Shown here: one piece after another, positions 1 through 13,700 of the stretch
Position numbering within the stretch: the stretch's first letter is position 1
Layout: every line of letters begins with the position of its first letter
Origin: Blastomussa wellsi
Taxonomy: Eukaryota; Cnidaria; Anthozoa; Scleractinia; Plerogyridae
NCBI GenBank assembly: GCA_947652115.1
Contig: OX393570.1
Coordinates: 9,261,846 to 9,325,845, forward strand
DNA: 64,000 bases
Reading direction: 5' to 3'
Made by a program: the position numbers and the translations under genes
The notes under the pieces: model-generated
Told to the model about the DNA's origin: nothing
What the model saw: the letters and a program-made list of their open reading frames with translations, nothing else
Databases searched by the model: none

Positions 1-1610
1 TAACTTTTTCCTTTCCTGTTCTGCATCAGTTTCTCTAACTGTTACTTATTCGTTTATTTGTTACTACTGATTATTTCCAATGCATTGCATTTTGTATTTT
101 CTGAACCGGTTGTTATAGCTTAAAAAGTAATGATAACTGAAACGAAACGAAATAACAAAAAGCTGAAAAAAGTCTCTGAGTGGGCAACATTGCACACTGT
201 ATGACGTAAGAGAGCAACAGTGCACTGTCGACTATGAATAGGGAGTTTAAGAAACCATGACGGCGACGCCGAGAACAACGTCGAGTAAAAATGAATTGAT
301 ATTTTAATAACAAATCTCGCGATACACTTAAGTCATTTAGTTTGTTTCTTACTATCAAGACCATTTCAAAACTGAATCTGGAACACAGCAATAAATTCAA
401 AATAGAAATTTGCCTTCGAGTTCGCGTTGTCCAGACAACGCAGAATTTGGTCATTTCACGCTGTTGTTTTGAAGTGGACGGCAAAGAAATGTACCAAGAA
501 CTATAACGCACGTGCAAAGCCATTGTTCTGCACACTAAACCTTTTGTTTAGCGACGTTCCCGTTGCCGTTGTGGTTTTCTTAAAACGGACCTTTAGCAAT
601 GATGACGAGGACGTGAACGTGAACGACCGGAAGTTGGAAATACGAGACTCGACGCTACCACGCATGCCCCGGGGAGAACGACTTGTCGTCCACACCTCGT
701 TCAGGACGTCATTTGCCGCCATTTGCCGTCTTGTAGTGAACGAGTCGAAACGAGGGTATGTTTCGTGGAGTTTTTGCATTTTTACGCAGGCCTCTTCACT
801 CGAAATGGCTCGTCAGTGAATAAGATAGCGTCCATAACATATTTGAAAGGACCGCGAGGAAAAAACAGATCTTCAGGCAGAGATTAAAAGTAAGCTTATG
901 ATTTGTGCATTTGTGGTCGCACTGCGTGTGGAGGAATGCCGGCGGATTGTGGCGATAAAATTGCACCGGGATACGTATGTAACCTTATAAGAAATAAATC
1001 ACATTCTGTCAACTGCATTACATTGTAATTTTTGCAATTCAATCTTGACTTCATTTTTAAATTTGAAAGATCTCCCGGCTTTAAAAATACAAACTATTCG
1101 TTTAAGTTGTGGTTTATGCAAACTACGATAAAGTTAGCTTTGTTCTCACACGCGTACTTCTCACATATCGTTATCGGCGGAGAGAAGTTTTAGCAGCCCA
1201 CGAAACTATCTAAAAGATATTTTCGCTATTGACTTCCACAGCACGAAACTCGTCCACGCTACCGGTCTGCTAAAGTGTTTATGTTTCCTGCCGTGGACGA
1301 CTGTCTCGTCCCAGGGCTTAATCGACCGTACAAGTCTTCGTCCACGTCCTCGTCATCATTGCTAAAGGTCCCTAAATTCCCTAATGTTGACCGACGACCG
1401 CCGTTGCACGACTCGTTACACGTGAATCCTGTGAGGTCTTCTTCGTTCCGTTGTAAAACAAATGACCACCACTGCGTGAAAAACGTGAAAAACGTTCGAT
1501 AACTGAAGTTATTCTATGGGTGGATATTGACTACAGGTCGGCAGCCGCAAATCCAGAGAAGAGAGTACCAGAGAAAGGGAAGCTCTTACAAGACAGTGGA
1601 CAAGTGTTAC
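1..1610. other. Partial intron 16 of gene A with inverted repeats
   Basis: Searching the minus strand for the gene A counterpart of exon B17 found nothing, so the next exon lies beyond the left edge. A 28-base stretch (about 587-614, within the sense GACCTTTAGCAATGATGACG) recurs inverted at about 1344-1371, with weaker similarity around both. That suggests the degraded arms of a mobile element. The open frames at 113-535, 427-819 and 501-779 lie in this repeat and resemble no protein I know. Confidence 0.55.
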
Positions 1611-1786
1611 CTTGTGACAGGTATCCATAGTTGACGCTGGGATCTTGTTTCTTCTTTTTTCCTTCAGCTGAGTTCACGGACTGCATGGATGCTGCTACTA
1701 TGAATGGATCATCTTCAACGGATTCCATACCATAGCTGCGTCTGTTGTCCATGGCACGGGTAACATCTGGTCCACCTACTGCATAA
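1611..1786 (-). CDS. Gene A exon 16: conserved cytoplasmic tail block
   Basis: 176 nt entering in phase 2 and leaving in phase 1, the same as exon B16. The acceptor is CAG at 1789-1787 and the donor GTAACA follows 1611. It contains SYGMESVEDDPFIVAASMQS, almost identical to gene B (SYGRESIEDDPFIVAASIQS), then a lysine-rich run and VNYGYLSQG. The acidic DDPFIVAAS core is the best conserved cytoplasmic segment, so it is probably a signalling or trafficking contact. This is inference, as I know no named motif there. Confidence 0.9.
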
Positions 1787-4700
1787 CTGGACCAGGACAA
1801 CAAAGAAGCATTTAGTTGGGACATTGGTAATCGTCCAAGCGCGCAATTGTTCACTCACTTTAATTCAAATAGTATCTAAACTCTCTATTTAACGAATAGA
1901 CTCCATTTTGCCGTGCGTCTGTTCAGTAATAGATCAGCTGTGACGTCAAAATGTGGTAAGAACAAAAAAGGGGCATATGAGGCGATAGCCTAGTGTATCA
2001 CTAATGTTCTTATCACATTTTGACGTCACAGCTGATCTATTACTGAACAGACGCAAAGCAACGTGGACTGTTTTATATAATAAAGAAACAAAATATAAAC
2101 GACATCAATACGCGTGTCCTTTAATAGATCATAGGTAGGAACCAATCAAAATGCGAGCATCATTGGGCTTACTATATAAACATATATGTATAAGCAGGAT
2201 AAATCTGAGTCACTATCTAGACAGACAGCTGGTGTTTGTACTGAAGGTGACCATCTTAGATTCTTAACAGTACTCTGGTACCTATCTCCTGCACTTATCA
2301 ATTATCGTGATTTGTTTGTCTTTTCGTTGTTGAATTTGTACACAAAAATTTGTTTGCTGTGTTGGGCAGCCGCTGGACTTGGAGCAGCCGGCAGACCCCT
2401 TAGTCTGTCGAGCGTGAAGTGAAAAGGACTGAGTGGGAAAAATTATGACTCTGGAAAATCTGGAATCGAGATGTCCCCAGACAATTTTACGGAGGGATTG
2501 TTCGCAGTCTAAGCAACCACTAGTTTAACCGATGGAAACTGGTCGCTTCGCCCAAGATGCTCTCGTTTTATAAGCCAATCATACAGCATAATGCTTTTCA
2601 CAATCATTGCAGGGCTGCAAATACTTTATTTCTTTGAAAGGACGTGTCCAACTAAGTCAGCATTTTGATCGGAAAAAACTGTAGTCAACGAAAAAAATTG
2701 GCGTTTGCACTGCAAGGCAAAAGAACTGTCCCGGCATTCTGTTCGACCGCAGCTCGGAATTCTGGTCGGCCATTGTCCGATGCCCGACTGTTATTTGGAT
2801 TCGCTCCGACGAAGGGCTAACGCTCGAAACGTCACCTCTCTAATCTCTTTACGATGGCCAATTTACATTATCAACCCAGTTGATAAAACCAAATTATAGT
2901 TATTTGAAGCCCTGCATTGAAGGTTGGTCCTTAAAGCTACTGAAGGGTTGAGCAACGGAAAAAAGCTAGCAGCCAATACTTTCTGGTACTACTCTCAACA
3001 AAACGTGCAAACAGTGCACATAATTGCCCATGTAATATAAGCAGATAACAAATCACTGTTTACCTGGATGTTTGAGACATGTTTACATTGTCAGCTATAA
3101 GAGAAAGAGACATATATGTAACAATTAAAAGCCTTACCACATGGTCTGATTTTATGTTAACGTAACGTTTTCTACCCACATTAACAAAGTTTAATATAGT
3201 TACCGGTATACAGATGCAAGCGAGTTACACTTGCTGCTGTTTCAAAGGGGTTAATTCTGCCAAATTATTGTTTTAATCACACATGTTCGCCCAGTATTTG
3301 GCCGTGAAAGTTACTTGGTTCATGGCTTGCTTCACCGAGTGCTCGTTCGCTCACACACGAACGCTATCCCAATTAAACAACCAACTACGCAGGCTAACTT
3401 ACAGTCAAACCAAGCGAAGCGTATCCCCCTAGAGTACATTAATGAATTGATTATTGGAAAATTGAACCCGTTATTCGCTTCAAATATAGCATTCGGTTTG
3501 AAAAGGCGCGCATCAATGCTCAAATCAAATGTCGAGTTTTATTTGGACTGGGCGAACAAGAAATGCTCCTGACATTACTTGCAAAAAATTTCGGACGTTT
3601 TATTTCGGACACTTTTTCCCGCATTTCGGACAATTTTCGGACAAAAATTTCGGACGCTGCACTGAAACATGCCTAAAGTAAATTTAGGACTAAAAAACAT
3701 GAATTAGACTGAAATAAAATCTGTGAAAATGATAGTTTTACTGTACCTTCAAGGTTTTACAGCCGGATACACCAACGAGAAAATAACACAAACTCAATCA
3801 AGCTTATGCCTCAAGCAGTGTCTCAACTATAGAGTTCGGTCGAGAAAGGGAACTATTAAAGGGCTTTGAAGCTTAATGTGGCTTAATGATATGTGATGCC
3901 GTTGCCGAGAAAGTACTTTTAGAGTTTTACACTATACTGTAAAAAATTCGGACGGTTTCATTTTCGGACACTATTTTTGTCCGAAATTAAAATCGTCCGA
4001 ATTTTTTTGCAAGTAATGTATATGGAATTACTGTTTCCTTTTCAAAATGGCGGCAAGGAACTTACTTGCATGGCCAAATTCACGAGCTTGTGAAACCTCT
4101 CTCAGACAAATTCAGATGGGAAATTCGTGACTTGCAAGTGACAGCGCGTAATGTTAGGAAGACAATTGGCCATTTTAGTGCCCAGTGTAGGCGAAACGAC
4201 TTGTATGGGAATGGACTTGTAGGCGAAACGACCGGCTACCCTAATGTACTCTAGGGGGGGGGGGAAGGGGGGGGGGGTACGCTTCACTTGGTTCGACTGT
4301 AAACCTAGTTGTTACAAGACTAATGGTATTGTTGGGATTTCGTTACCTCCATGCGCCTTCTTACGACGTTTGAAGCAACACAGGGCCAGAATAACAATAG
4401 CAAGGAGGAGAACACCGGCGACGCCAGCAATGACAGCTATCATCCAATCTTGTAGAGGCTCACCATCACCTCCCTCACTTGGGATAGGGACAGCTTCCAC
4501 TGAAAACAGTGATGAAATACCATCAGCAACTACACTAACAATACCTCTGCCTCCCCTTATTTCATCTTATTCTGAAGTCTCTCCAAAATGCTTTTTGTGT
4601 CACTTTCCCTTTTATCACAAAAGGGAAACTGACAAATTAAAACCTATAAGGGCAACTGTTTGGAGGTAGTTTTTTTATTATTAATTATTATTATTTTATT

Positions 4701-7700
4701 TATTTATTTTTTCGTAGTGTATTTTATTGTATTGTATTGTGTTGTAAATTGTAAATAGGTATTGTAAGGTTAAGTATTGTAAGTGATGTTTGTAAGTAAG
4801 TTGTAAGTAAGTAACTTCGCGCATTTTAAGTTGTTAGAAGGTCATGTAATTTATTGCAAGTAATTAAATAGTATTGTAATGTTAGTCTAAAAATTTTAAT
4901 AAATAAAAAACAACAGTTTTACCCTTAAAAGAAAAAAAAAACTGCAGTACAAAGCACAGAATTGTGGATACAACAGGTTCAGTGACAACGGTCTTGACTC
5001 AATCCTCCATTCTTGATATTCACAAAAACGAACAAGGGTAAAAGGGAACGTTGCTTGCGAGTGCAAGGTGTTGCATAGTGTATTAATTTATATTAGGCTT
5101 TTTTTAGGCTCTAAAACTTGCTTGCTGCATTCAAATTCACATGTTTTACTTGATTCCTAATATAATGATTGTATGGATCGAGCAATTCTGATATATACAT
5201 TCTAACATGTCACCGAGTCTTTGGGGAATAAAGCAAAAGATTTTGCATCAAGGCTTATGGATGAATAAATAATTTATTTTGTTTTATTTCCCTTAGCCTC
5301 TGCGACAGAGCTTTTGCAGCTCCTTGCAGTATTATCTGACTTCTCTTCTGTGCAGAAAATTAGCCCAGACTGCAAAAGCTTATTGTGGCTTCTGCACCAT
5401 GGCCTTTGCTACATTTACTACACCCTGGAAGGGATGGGAGGTTTCCCCTTCCTGCAGCAACAATTTCAAGGTGCAGCCCCTGATATTACATCTAGGGGAG
5501 AGAGAGGTCCATGTGCACAAAAGTGATAATGAGTACATTAACATACCTGAACATATGCATTCACATTAGAAGCATTGGTAGCACTTACCTACATTACTCA
5601 GGACATATGCAGGATTTTTCTCCCCAGGTCGTCTCATGTCCATTCTAAACTTGTAACTTTTCTCGGCCTCGAGACCAGTCACTTTAAATTCTGTTGTTGA
5701 TTTACTCAGACTACTTGCTCCTTCGACAGACTTCCACTGTCCCTCCTCTCCCTCCTGGATCTCAAGACTCAGGGTTGTTACTTTTTGATCGGTAACTGTC
5801 CATGTCACCAAAATTACTGTGACATCATCTGCGATCCTCGTTGCTTCAACTACAGAAGGGATAGACAAAGGCCAAAAAAATTAATTTGTAACGCATCAAC
5901 GTGTCTGTTCCTGCTAGAAAAAAGATGAATAATTCCCAGTTCTAAGTTGAGATAGTGTCCTCGTTAGTGGTTAAAATAAGGCATCATCATCATCACCGTC
6001 ATCGTCATCATTAGTCAAGGTGATATGTGGGTTGAGTTTGTTGTTGGTTCTCATCCTTGCTCTGAGGGTATTTCTCTGGGTCCTCAGGTTTTCCTCCCTC
6101 CACAAAAATCAACCCGTCTAAATTCCAATTCGATCAGGAATTCCAGGGCCACAGGTTTGTCAGTTATAGATAAGTGTTACCCTTGTTAAAAGTTATTATT
6201 TATTTATTTTCATCATCATTATTAACGTAGAAGTGTATGGGGTGTTTATATAAAGTTCAAGACTTTAAAGTGCTACTATGATCAAATTCTTGATATTTAT
6301 ATTTTTATATTTTCGTGCACACTACAAATGTCCTAGATATCTTGCCAAATTTCAACCCGTTACAAACTTTAGAAGTCATGTTTTTGAGACTTTTATTTCC
6401 GAGGGTTTACAGCCGCCATTAATTCTCCTTGTTCCAAGGCTTGGTTGAGAATTTGAGAAAATGATGTCATTTTCTCAAAATACCTCACGGGTTGAAGTTA
6501 TAATAACAATAAGTACAGAAAATTGCACAAGGATAACGTCCAAAGCTTTTATTCTTCTTCGTGCGATTTTCTGTACTAATTGTTATTATAATTTCAACCT
6601 GTGAGGTATTTTGAGAAAATGACGTCATTTTCTCAAATTCTCAACCAAGCCTTGGAACAAGAAGAATTAATGGCAGCCGTAAATTCTCGGAAATAAAAGT
6701 ACAAAAAAGACAACTTTTAATGTTTGTAATGGCATGAGATTTGGAAAGATACCTCAAAAAGTCTTACTATTAACGAAAATGTAAAAAAAAAAATGGATAT
6801 CGAAAATTTCATCATGATAGTAGCACTTTAAACCTACCATTTCCTCTGTCAGGTGGTACTGCAGAATCTAAATAATGAACAAACAAACAAAGACAAAAAA
6901 ATTAAAAGGCAAATTATAATAAATAAAACAGAACCTTTCAAATTTTCCTGTCTTGTACCTGGTGTTTTAACTTGTTTTGAGGTTGATGCTTGACTTTTGC
7001 CAGCTTGATTGGACGCTTGGACAGTGAATTCATATTCTGTGTTAGGAAGCAGTCCTTGTACAGTGTACATGTTGTTGTCAGGGTATCCTACAGACTGTTC
7101 CACAAAATTTAACCCACTTCCTTTTACACGATAATGGATTGTAAACACTTGGTCATATCCTCCACTGTAACCAGGTGTCCAACTGACGTTGATATTGACA
7201 GTTTTGGCATTATCGACTTTAAATGCCACAAGTTTAACATTGATTGGTGCATCTGGAACCCCTGTCAACAAAAGGATCCAGACTAGCTTAGCCCATTGAC
7301 ACCTGTGTCAAACACCCCTTCATAACAAACATTTAGTAACAGTCATGTTATTTTATTTTTTGGCAGTAAAAACTACAGTATTCCTGCCTGTAATTGGGCT
7401 GTAATGCACTGGAAGAAAGATTAAAATTAATGTTCTTCACATCCTGTGTGAAATGTACTAGTCTAAGATAATCCTGACGAAAAGTCAAAGTACAATTTAA
7501 TGGTAATACACAACAACAACAAACTTTATCAGGGTTCATACTCTTTTGAGCTTTTGAAATTCCATGACTTTCCACGACATTTCCCATGACTTATCCAAGT
7601 TTTCCATGGCCTAAATCTGAGCATTGTCTAGGAAATCATCTTTCATTTTGGGTACGTTTTTACTATTTTCTGCACGAAAAAACCTAATTGATTTTTCACT

Positions 7701-10700
7701 TTTTGAATTCTAACATAATTTTCCATGACTTTCCATGACCCTCACTCAAATTCCATGACTTTCCAGGCATGGAAATGAAATACTAGAATTCCATGACATT
7801 CCAGGTTTTCCATGACCTGTACGAACCCTGTTTATTGCAATTGACACGGTTACAAAATTTACAGTCAAGCTATTGGGGGGTGTTACCATAATTATGCATG
7901 CACAATGCTTGCTTGGGCCTGCCAGTAGACAAACCACATACTAATCAAGTGGCAATGGCAGTCAAATGACATTTGTTTTTCCTGTCACTGGTAAAAGTTC
8001 CTCTTCTGTCATTTGTACATATAATAATGTGGAAAGGAGTAGTTTGTGTTTGTGATGAATGTGTGATTTTCCCCTAATGAAAAGCTATGATAATCTCGTA
8101 TTTGCTGTATAACGCCACACAGCAAATACGAGATGCAACAATATAAACTAAATAGCAGCAGTGTTTTCATCACTCACCCCTTGCTCTAATAGTATACTCC
8201 TGGACATCTTTTCCTAGAAGGTTCACAGCAACACAGTAGAACTTCTCACCAACTGCAGTAACAACGACTTTCATTTTAGTTATGTCTTTCTCTGTAGTGG
8301 TACTCTTCACTTTGTCATCGTTTAACGAGCTCAGATCAATTCCATTTGGTTGTCTTTTCCATGACAGAGAAGGTGATGGCTTGCCCATGACAGGGCAAGT
8401 TAAATCAACTTGCTCACCTGCTGCACCGGGTATTTGTGTGATTGACGGAGTAGATTGAATACGTGGTTGTGCTGCAACAGAGCAAGACTCACAGTTTATT
8501 TCTAACAAGATCATAAACTAGTTTAAAAAGCAAGGCCTGGTTTTCACTATGGACAGTCACAAGGAGAGTCAAAAGAATGCTTGGCCTACACTGTAGTGAA
8601 AATAGGAAATCTGAGTTGTAAATGGAGTCATAAGCACGATGGAATCAGGTTCAGAATAATCACAATGTTTTCACTTTCTTGCGATTCCACTTAATGACTC
8701 CATAGTGAACAATCTTGAAAAAACAAGATTGACTGAGTTGCAAGCAGAAACACAAGTTTTAGAATAAAACAATTGCATTGCTAGTTTCAGGCACTCTGCA
8801 TACGTCGATTCTACTTGCAACTCTGACAAGATTGTAAGCAACTGATCACAAGTCGTAATTATAAACTTGTGCAACTGGAATTTGTCCGTATGCCATTATT
8901 TTATGGAAACTTAATGGACTTAAACACCCTTTAAAATCTTTTTTTCAAGGAGAACAAAGGAAAGATTGGAAGTCATCTGTATTTGGGGAATTGACCACAC
9001 ACTGTTACTTACTTTGAACATTCAGAGTGATTTCTCTTGAATCCTGTCCAAGATCATTTTTAGCTGTACAAGTGTATTTACCATCATCACTGCTAGTGGT
9101 ATCAACTATTAGAAACTGTTCTCCATATGCAAGTTCATTAGTACTGCCAGTCTTTCTCCAGGTTATTTTTGGTGTTGGCACACCGTTTGCATGGCATACC
9201 ATTGTAACATTGTTTGTTTCGTTGACAGTGTACCTTCTTTGAGGAAAATAGGTAATCGATGGTGGATCTATTAGAAGCAATTGAGACGCAAAAGTCATTA
9301 GAAGCCACCCTGACACAAACCTGATTCTTACAAGATGTCAGTTTGTTATAATTTATATTTGACACATAAATAAGCTTGAGCCAGGTACATGCATTATACT
9401 ATCAGGGGTTTCAAAACAAGGTGGCGACTGTCGGAGTTCCACCGGCTACTTGACTATTATGCCGCCGCCTACTCTGGTCATAGCAATCAGTTTGTGACCA
9501 AAAAGCTCAATTACAACAGCCGCCTACTCTTCTAGTTGATGACGCCTACTTCAAAACATTTTGAAACCACTGTACTGTCATAAAACACTACAGGAAACAT
9601 TAGGGAAATATAAAAAACAAGAGCCAGGGGTGAGTGTTTTCAACATTTCTAGAGTGTTCTCAAATGTGCAGAGTGCATGGCTTAGGGTGCTTCATGATAT
9701 AGACTTCATATACCACAAGGAAAAACAATAACAAAAGTAACAAAATACTGCATGATCGACTTGTCAACTTTTTTTGGGTTCTTCTTTCTTCTTAAACGCT
9801 TTTTCCCACATTTTCTTCCTGAGTGAGCTTGAATTTGTCAACAAGTTTACTAGTTACTTCATTTACGGTGCGACGCGCCTAAGTGTAGCCAACCAGAGAG
9901 CGCAAATTTGTTTGAGTTGTCCCGCCTCCTTTCTGAAAGCGCGACAGGTTTCGTGACAACAGCTTTGAACACTGCAAGGAGGCGGGACAGCTCAAACAAA
10001 TTTGCACTCTCTGATTGGCTAATTATAACTTGTCAAAAAAGTTTGTTGTCAAAAAAGTTTGTACCGTGTAGTAAGAGTAAAGAAGACCATACACTGCAGG
10101 AGTTTTATTTTTAAAACTAATAGAATTTTTATAGAGTATTCTCTTGTAACAAAGCTGTTAACCAAATCATAGATTGCGCAGAAAGTAAAATTAATTGGGA
10201 AATGGTGGCATCCTTTCAAAGGAAAGTTGCAAGTAAAGTACTATTTTGAAGGAAAAATTTTAAGAAATGGCAACACTCAACATACATTTGCCTAGACATG
10301 AATGTAAAATAAATTGTCTTGCAGGTGCTGTCTATAAATTGACTGACAGTTATTTCTTAAAAGATAATGCATTTAAATGGCTTGTTTAATGTTAATAGAC
10401 CCCATTCGCTTGAACGGTTTGTTGCCCCATTTCAGACAACTTAATTGGAAAGTTCATTCAGTGTAAACTGTAGTAAATTTGTGATTGATAATTTGTACAG
10501 CGCAACCTGTATTTTTCTCCCTGTCAGGGCTTCTGATATTTCGTGCGGTCGGGGAGCCACGAAATTCAGGTATTTCCGCGAAATCCCGCAAAATTGACAA
10601 AAACATGCAAAATACCACTAAATTTGCAGCAAATCCTACCAAATACATGTTGGCACAACATATTTGAAACTTATCTTCACTATTGGGGCTGTTTACTTGC

Positions 10701-13700
10701 CGTAAACTTGTAAATTTATCTTGAAATTTTGTCACTGCCACGAGTAAACAACATACCAAACTACCAGGTGTTCTTAGGATAATGTTGCGTAAAACTGGGC
10801 ACTGGCCACAATGTGAAGACTTTTCGTTGACACTATAGAGTATGAAAGGAAACTGCTGTCTGTAGTAATGCAGGCACATGTTTACACGTACGCGCAGGAC
10901 ACAACCGAAGACACAACAATATTTTGACTTCACAAGTGGATTTGAACCTTCAATCACGAACAATCTTGCCTTGAAACTGCAAAGCAACACAAGAAAGTGA
11001 GGACAGAAAAGAAATTTATTGCATTGCTGTTTTCGGCTTTAACCCTTTCAGGGCCAAGTTTCCTAAATTACCTTCCCCTCAGGGCCAAATATTTTTAGAT
11101 TTAGAATCAGTTTCAGTACCAACATTACATTTTGTTTGATATCTCAAAGAATATTTAATGGCTCATGTTGAAATTTTGAGGAAGCTTACATGAGACATTT
11201 TGCAACAAAATGATACTATATATGATGACGTCATTTGATCACGTGACTTGAAACTTGCATTGAATCATGGGAATTAAGTACAAAATTGTATAAGTTCTTA
11301 AAAGTTGTAAATATATGAATAAAAACTCAACTTTAGCAATTGCAACACTTGTCTTTTTATGGAATCACCTTGGTAATAATTAGAAATCAAACATTCAAAT
11401 GTCAATAGTTAAAACAGGAAATAATTCACAAAGGTAAAGTTCACCCATTTTGTTCACCACGTTGAAACAATCTGGAAATAAAACAAAATGTACATCCTTC
11501 AACTTATTCTAGAGATAAAAAAAACATGAAAAGAAAAATTCTCCAAGTAACTAAAGCATTGATAGGGAAACAATATTATTTGACAACAACTGTTATTCAA
11601 GACATATATAAGTCCTTAGGACTTATAGTCTTTGAGTGTGTGATAACGCTCGAAGCAGGGGACAATGCAGAGTGGTATACCACATTGTTTACAAAAAAAT
11701 CTTGTCTGCACTCGTCTGCCAGCCTGTCGATCAGAGCAAGCCCGGCATTCTGGCTTGTACTTGGGGTTTTCATATTTGTCCGGGAAATGGCGCTCTGTAA
11801 GACGTAGCTCGGGTAGAAGTGATGGACGCCCTACTTTCTTGCGAGGTGGCTGCCAGTTTTTCAATAGTCCATCAATAACTGCTTCACGAAATTGCTTAGG
11901 ATTTAGTTTGTTGAGGTCACTAGCTTTCCTGTACAAGATAAACCCATTCACCAGGGCAACCTCTCTCACTCTATGGTAGACAGTGTGATACCATTTTTGA
12001 GACTTGTGCGGATACTGGTAAGTTCCTAAAAGTTGATCAAGTGTGTCCACACCACCCATGAAATGATTGTACATTTCAGCTAGGACTGGTTTCTCCACAG
12101 CCCTGTAGCCAGTATCATTATCTTTGGACCTCACATCCTTATCAATTGTTAGATTGTTGTCTATTGTACTAAGTAATGTGAGCCTCTTTGTATCATGCCA
12201 TGCACAAGCAATCATATCATCATCTTTCTTTCGCATGAAGACTGGAGGATCCCCTTTTTTTAGAGAAAGAGAACTTGGCTTCAGTTCCTGGGGCATTCCC
12301 TTTCTGTTACTATTAACAGTTCCACAAGCACCAACGTTCTTATCTTTCAATTTTAAAAAAAGGCTTGGAGAAGAGTAGAAGCTGTCCATGTAAACCGTAT
12401 GCCCCATGTCTTCAAAACCCTCCAGAAGATCAAGCACAACTTGTTCTGAAAGACTAACCCCTGGATCTCTTTGAAATGAGGTTTTGCCAGTGTAAACTAT
12501 AGATTTCAGAGCATATCCTGTTTTAGCTTCTGCTAAAATAAACTCCTTTATTCCCCACTTGGTGGGTTTCGCAGGTAGATATTGTTGAAAAAATATGCGG
12601 CCTTTGAATTTCACCATGCTCTCGTCAAGAGATAACTCCCTTCTTGGGCTATAAACCCGCATGTAAGTAGGATCAACAATGTCAAGCAAAGGCTGTATTT
12701 TGAACAGAGGACTAAACCCTCTTTGTCCTCTTGGCACTTGCATCTCAGAATTGTTAAAATGTAAGAATGTTTGAATAAGCTCGAACCTATTTCGAGACAT
12801 AATTGAATAGAAAGGAGTGTAAGTTAGCCAAAATTCATTCCAATAACTTCGAATAGTTGGCTTTTGACACAATCCCATAGCAATCTGAAGGGCAACAAAT
12901 GCCTTTATCTCAGCCTTGCTGGTGTCTGTCCAGCTTAGAAATCGTGAACTTGGCGGTAGATCGGATGGATCATTGAAATACTGCATTGCATATCTATTTG
13001 TTTCCACAGAGATTAGTTCAAATGCAGCTTCAGGCATAAACAACTGGAAGAAGTCCACAGGGGTAAAGTTAGCGGTATCAACTAATATACCTTGCCTTTC
13101 GTTGTAATCCTGAAGCCACACACTTTCATACGGATCGAAGTCTTCGTAAACTTCCCACTCAATTTGTTCAGCTTGACGATTATGAGGATGTCTAACAGGA
13201 ATAGGAGCGGCAGCATGCTCTGGTTCTGGTTCACTATCGGCACTATCATGCTCAGACGGCAAACTCGCTTGGAAATCACTGTTATTGTCACTGCTACTGT
13301 TATTGTCAGCCTGAGAAACTTCAAAATCACTATCAGATGCATCGCCACCAAATTCTGAGCCGCTGTCTTGAAAAACAGCCTCAGCAACTTCTTCTGCCGT
13401 GTACATTCGACCAGCCGCCATTTTTAAATCACAGGTGATGTAAACAACTCGAAAAGCTTCGAAAATCCTTGACGAAATACTTGCTGTATTGTGTTTGCAT
13501 TCAAAATGGCGGATTAATTACAAAGCACGTGTTTTTCAGAAGCATCGATAGAAGCAAGCTTCCCATTGGACAAATAAGACAGCATATTTAATTAGTTGAT
13601 TTCATTCCCTTACGTAAGGCGACTAAAGTCGCCCGTGGCCGTGTATGGGAAGGGCGACTTTAGTCGCCCGTGGCCGTGAAAGGGTTAAATTGCAGCTGAA

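Noticed and set aside
113..819. Overlapping open frames near the left edge
   Set aside because: They lie in a repeat with an inverted copy at 1250-1500, resemble no protein, and do not match the expected tail exon of gene A.
10454..10990. 178-codon minus-strand open frame
   Set aside because: It spans the terminus of the CAGGG-ended element and runs into flanking DNA, so it is not a gene; no domain.
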